This document shows, piece by piece, positions 40,277 to 43,036 of a DNA stretch of 43,036 bases. The stretch's first letter is position 1. Each line of letters starts with the position of its first letter. The position numbers and the translations under genes are program-made. A model generated the notes under the pieces. That model ran no database searches. It was not told the DNA's origin and saw only the letters and a program-made list of their open reading frames with translations. This DNA is from Nitrospira sp. UBA5698 (GTDB lineage: Bacteria > Nitrospirota > Nitrospiria > Nitrospirales > Nitrospiraceae). Location of the stretch: the NCBI GenBank assembly GCA_002420115.1, contig DIHK01000003.1, forward strand, positions 7,487 through 50,522. The letters run 5' to 3'.

Positions 40277-40723
40277 TCACAGTTGTCGTTTGCCGCCTGT
40301 GGCCAGATAGGCCCGCAAGAGATCGCGTCGCGCGATGATTCCGACCAATTTCTCTTTGGCATTGACGACAGGGACGCGAATTAGATCACTTGCCCGCAAC
40401 ACGTGCACCAAGGTTCCAAGCGTCGTTTCCGGCCTGACAGAGTAAGGGTTGGCCGTCATGATATCTTTTGCCAAGACAGTTGCGAGCGGATGCCCGTCAT
40501 CGACGGCTCCCAGTAGATCATGTTCGCTGACAATGCCGGTCAGCTTCCGGCCGTTTTCCACGACCGGCACGGCCCCGAACCCCTCGATCGTCAACGACGC
40601 GATGACGTCCCCTTTTGTCTTCAGGCGGACATATTGCACGTCCTTCTCCATGACCTGACTGACGGTCATTGAGTCGAAGTCTTTGACTTTGACCTTCACC
40701 TTAGCCTGCTTCTTCTTTTTCAT
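40277..40723 (-). CDS. CBS-pair protein with lysine-rich head
   Basis: A 148-residue protein. A basic head MKKKKQAKVKVKVKDF could contact nucleic acid or acidic partners. Two CBS units follow: VSQVMEKDVQYVRLKTKGDV ... VPVVENGRKLTGIVSEHDLL and AKDIMTANPYSVRPETTLGT ... VPVVNAKEKLVGIIARRDLL. AGGAGG just before the ATG at 40723 decides the start over 40780. It is the first gene of the CBS pair. Nucleotide ligand and target are unknown. Confidence 0.92.
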   Translation of the reverse strand: MKKKKQAKVKVKVKDFDSMTVSQVMEKDVQYVRLKTKGDVIASLTIEGFGAVPVVENGRKLTGIVSEHDLLGAVDDGHPLATVLAKDIMTANPYSVRPETTLGTLVHVLRASDLIRVPVVNAKEKLVGIIARRDLLRAYLATGGKRQL

Positions 40724-40993
40724 TGCCCCTCCTTTCTCTATATGGAAGCGCTCTGTGATCTCACCTTCTGAGCGATGCATTCATACTGACGCGAATCACC
40801 ACAGTAGGAAAACCGTTCCTGCTGCAAAACGCCTCAATAGGCTCCTCTGTCAAAACACTGTTTCTCTCCATAACTCCCTGGTAATGGACCAATTCTTCTT
40901 CCGTCGTATCCCCTGCTACAGGCACATCCGATGCAGATCTGATACCCGAAACGGCTTCTCCAGAATCACAGCCTGCACGGAAGGGGGCCAGTT

Positions 40994-41899
40994 ATGCGGA
41001 TCTTATGCGCGGTCGATGGGTCGGAACACTCGCAGTGGGGGATCCAGGCACTTGAAGCGTTTGCCGGTCAAGCACCTGACCAGGTGGTGCTCCTACACAT
41101 CATCGATCAACCATCGCTCCAGGCCGCTGTGAACAAAAACTCCGTTGCACGGAAACGTGCCCTTGCCGCGATGGAGAAGGCCGGGACCACCCTGTTGCGC
41201 GATGCTGCGCGAGCGGCTCGACTTGCCCTGGGCCAGGCAGCAACCAGGCCACGAACAAAATTCCAGACGATCCTCGCGCATGGTCTGATCGCCCAGACCA
41301 TTTCGCGAACGGCCCGGAGACTGAAGGCTGACCTCATCCTCATGGGATCGCGCGGCCTGAGCGACATTCAAGGATTCTTACTCGGAAGTGTCTCTCGCCA
41401 GGTGGCTGCGACGGCGCCTTGTCCCCTGTTGGTCGTGAAACAACCACTGACCGCCCTGCTCCGCGTGGCCATCGCCGTGGACGACTCCAAACCGTCACGC
41501 GCCGCCGCTCGATTTCTTCGATCCCGTATCTTGCCGGAATCCTCCATGGTGACGATCCTGACCTCGATGGAAAGTCCCGTGACGGACTTCGCGGCACGCT
41601 ATCTCTCTGAATCGCAACTGGCCGAATTGAAACGGCCTGTCATGGAACGGGCCACCAGGTTGGTCAACGGCCTACGGGATGAGTTCATCAAAGATGGTGT
41701 TTCGGTCGTCACTCAGGTCCAGATGGACCATGTAATCGACACCATCGTGAAACATGTCGAGGCAAGCCATGACCAGCTGCTGGTGATCGGTTCCCGTGAG
41801 TTGACGAAGAGCGAGCGACTCTATCTCGGCAGTGTGTCCGAAAGCCTGCTGAGGCACGCCCCCTGTTCGGTACTGATCGTACGAGGCGCCCGTGTCTGA
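40994..41899 (+). CDS. Tandem universal stress protein
   Basis: A 301-residue protein with two UspA domains (about 1-152 and 155-301). The first keeps the nucleotide motif GSRGLSDIQGFLLGS; in the second it reads GSRELTKSERLYLGS, the second glycine being replaced by glutamate, so only the first half may bind ATP. GAAGGGGG lies before the ATG at 40994. It is divergent from the CBS pair and followed by a palindromic hairpin and a P-type ATPase gene on the same strand. Confidence 0.92.
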   Translation: MRILCAVDGSEHSQWGIQALEAFAGQAPDQVVLLHIIDQPSLQAAVNKNSVARKRALAAMEKAGTTLLRDAARAARLALGQAATRPRTKFQTILAHGLIAQTISRTARRLKADLILMGSRGLSDIQGFLLGSVSRQVAATAPCPLLVVKQPLTALLRVAIAVDDSKPSRAAARFLRSRILPESSMVTILTSMESPVTDFAARYLSESQLAELKRPVMERATRLVNGLRDEFIKDGVSVVTQVQMDHVIDTIVKHVEASHDQLLVIGSRELTKSERLYLGSVSESLLRHAPCSVLIVRGARV

Positions 41900-41905
41900 C
41901 TTAAA

Positions 41906-41970
41906 CGGGACGTTGAAAAAGGCTGCCAGCTTTGTTCTCGCATCGCTGGTCAACCTTTTTGAACGTCCCG
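41906..41970. repeat. Palindromic dispersed element, short form
   Basis: A 65-base hairpin: CGGGACGTTGAAAAAGGCTG pairs with CAACCTTTTTGAACGTCCCG with two mismatches. An inner CCAGC...GCTGG stem encloses TTGTTCTCGCATC, which matches in reverse complement the GATGCGAGAACG part of the long element at 22503-22623. It lies seven bases after the Usp stop and could terminate transcription before the P-type ATPase gene. Confidence 0.7.
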
Positions 41971-42022
41971 CATGTTAGGCACTTGGCGATTCGTTTATCA
42001 TTGCATGATTGAAAGTCTAGGA

Positions 42023-43036
42023 ATGAATTTCCACTTCACATACCACGATATTCACCAGCTCTCGGTCGAAGATGTGCTGAAGCGGTTGGAAACCAGCACC
42101 GACGGTCTGTCTTCCGATGAGGCTCAACGGAGACTAACTCACTACGGACCGAATGTTCTTATCGAGCCGGGACACTATTCATTGATTCGAGGGTTCCTCC
42201 ACCAGTTCACCCACTTCCTGGCCATCTTGCTCTGGGTCGCCGCCGCCCTCGCGTTCACGGCAGAATTCATGAAGCCCGGCGAAGGGATGGCCACACTCGG
42301 CTGGGCAATCCTCGGTGTGATCCTCATCAACGCCATCTTTGCCTTCTTTCAGGAATACAAAGCGGAGCGCGCGGTGCATGCCCTCCATCGCCTTCTTCCT
42401 GCCAGGGCGTGGGTACTGCGAAGCAACCAACCAACGGACGTGTCCCGGAGCGAGATCGTACCGGGTGACGTGCTCCTGCTCGAGGAAGGAGAACAAATTT
42501 CTGCCGACGCCAGGCTCATCGAAGCAACCGACATCCGGGTCGATGTGTCATCTCTGACAGGCGAATCCCAACCGAAACGGCGAACAGCGGAGCCGGTGGC
42601 CGATGGACATCTCCTGGACATTCCCAATCTCGTCTTCGCCGGCACCCCCGTGCTCTCCGGCAGAGGTCGGGCGGTGGTGTTCGCCACGGGCATGCAGACG
42701 GAATTCGGTAAGATCGCCCGCCTCTCCATAGGAGGGGAAACAGGCCTCAGCCCCCTGCAGAAGGAAATCGTAAAGGTCACCCACGTGGTTGCGCTGCTGT
42801 CACTCGCGATGGGTGGAATCTTTTTCACCATCGGCATCTCCATGGGCTTGGGTTTCTGGATCAGCACGATTTTTGGGATCGGCATCATCGTGGCAAACGT
42901 GCCGGAAGGACTGCTCCCCACGGTGACGTTGGCCTTGGCCCTAGGCAGCCAACGCATGGCCAAGCGCCAGGCGCTCATTAAGCAGCTGACTTCCGTGGAA
43001 ACCTTGGGCTGCACCACCGTGATCTGCACGGACAAG
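42023..43036 (+). CDS. P-type cation-transporting ATPase, N-terminal part (runs off the window)
   Basis: 338 codons to the window edge, no stop. The N-terminal domain HYGPNVLIEPG (about 42-52) is followed by two membrane helices, the actuator-domain motif SSLTGESQPKR near 174, helices 3-4 with ANVPEGLLPTVT near 293-304, and finally CTDK, the first residues of the phosphorylation motif DKTGT. PEGLL in helix 4 resembles the Na,K/H,K and related P2 ATPases more than heavy-metal P1B pumps, which carry CPC. An in-frame ATG at 42005 is an alternative start; neither has a strong ribosome site. Ion specificity cannot be judged. Confidence 0.9.
   Translation, partial: MNFHFTYHDIHQLSVEDVLKRLETSTDGLSSDEAQRRLTHYGPNVLIEPGHYSLIRGFLHQFTHFLAILLWVAAALAFTAEFMKPGEGMATLGWAILGVILINAIFAFFQEYKAERAVHALHRLLPARAWVLRSNQPTDVSRSEIVPGDVLLLEEGEQISADARLIEATDIRVDVSSLTGESQPKRRTAEPVADGHLLDIPNLVFAGTPVLSGRGRAVVFATGMQTEFGKIARLSIGGETGLSPLQKEIVKVTHVVALLSLAMGGIFFTIGISMGLGFWISTIFGIGIIVANVPEGLLPTVTLALALGSQRMAKRQALIKQLTSVETLGCTTVICTDK

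Overview
The window is bacterial chromosomal DNA of moderately high GC with short intergenic spaces, many Shine-Dalgarno-preceded starts and no rRNA or tRNA genes that I can see. The gene content suggests a Nitrospira-like member of the Nitrospirota: many universal stress proteins (Usp), a predicted PPi-type phosphofructokinase, a compact Suf cluster beside the remains of a pyruvate:ferredoxin oxidoreductase, multihaem cytochromes, a cupredoxin, and dispersed intergenic palindromes. This assignment is inference from gene content and was not tested by a search.

Layout. (1) 1-10171 is a stress and energy island. On the minus strand lie a predicted PPi-dependent phosphofructokinase, a tandem Usp, a MarR regulator with a C-terminal cysteine cluster, an unknown 459-residue protein coupled to a DUF2934 protein, and a Usp / cupredoxin / Usp run. 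On the plus strand lie a 31-residue membrane peptide, an MgtE-like carrier, another tandem Usp, an FmdB-type zinc ribbon and a monohaem cytochrome c. (2) 10527-13354 holds a secreted pentapeptide-repeat protein overlapping an alpha/beta hydrolase, then a Phd/RelE toxin-antitoxin pair lying between the hydrolase end and a decayed second copy of that end. (3) 13446-19162 (minus) holds a SWIM-SNF2 helicase, a CysC-like kinase and an APH-fold phosphotransferase. (4) 19447-22426 is a tight operon of a ribosome-hibernation/cold-shock fusion and a Lon-type AAA protease. (5) 22631-29232 holds a haloperoxidase-like PAP2 enzyme, small lipoproteins, a pentahaem cytochrome, a PII-like protein, a VIT-type carrier and a duplicated secreted gene, one copy of which is dead. 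(6) 29377-33591 holds an alcohol dehydrogenase fragment joined to a decayed nifJ, then an intact MIP18-SufB/D-SufC cluster and a free-standing HdrA-type N-terminal domain. (7) 34195-37238 holds a radC remnant, a DUF433/DUF5615 pair, and an ArsI-like / SigZ-like / flavodiiron-type metallo-lactamase group. (8) 37742-43036 holds alcohol dehydrogenase, L,D-transpeptidase, two CBS proteins, another tandem Usp and the start of a P-type ATPase.

How the genes may work together. Nucleotide-binding sensors (Usp, CBS, PII-like), a PPi-saving glycolytic step, ribosome hibernation and proteolysis, and copper/haem redox proteins fit an organism tuned to energy limitation and oxidative stress. This is inference from neighbourhood, not proof of a common regulon.

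Most unusual signals. Five or more intergenic islands carry degenerate seven-base-periodic repeats, usually as opposed arms (TTTCA-rich arm, TGAAA-rich arm), and one such array supplies the first codons of the CysC-like gene. A second palindromic element occurs in long and short forms after the Lon gene and after the last Usp gene. There are also several gene remnants (hydrolase tail, secreted protein copy, nifJ, adh, radC). I did not find one clearly new multi-gene system; the best candidates are the heptad islands, the HPF-CSD/Lon operon and the APH/CysC-like kinase pair.
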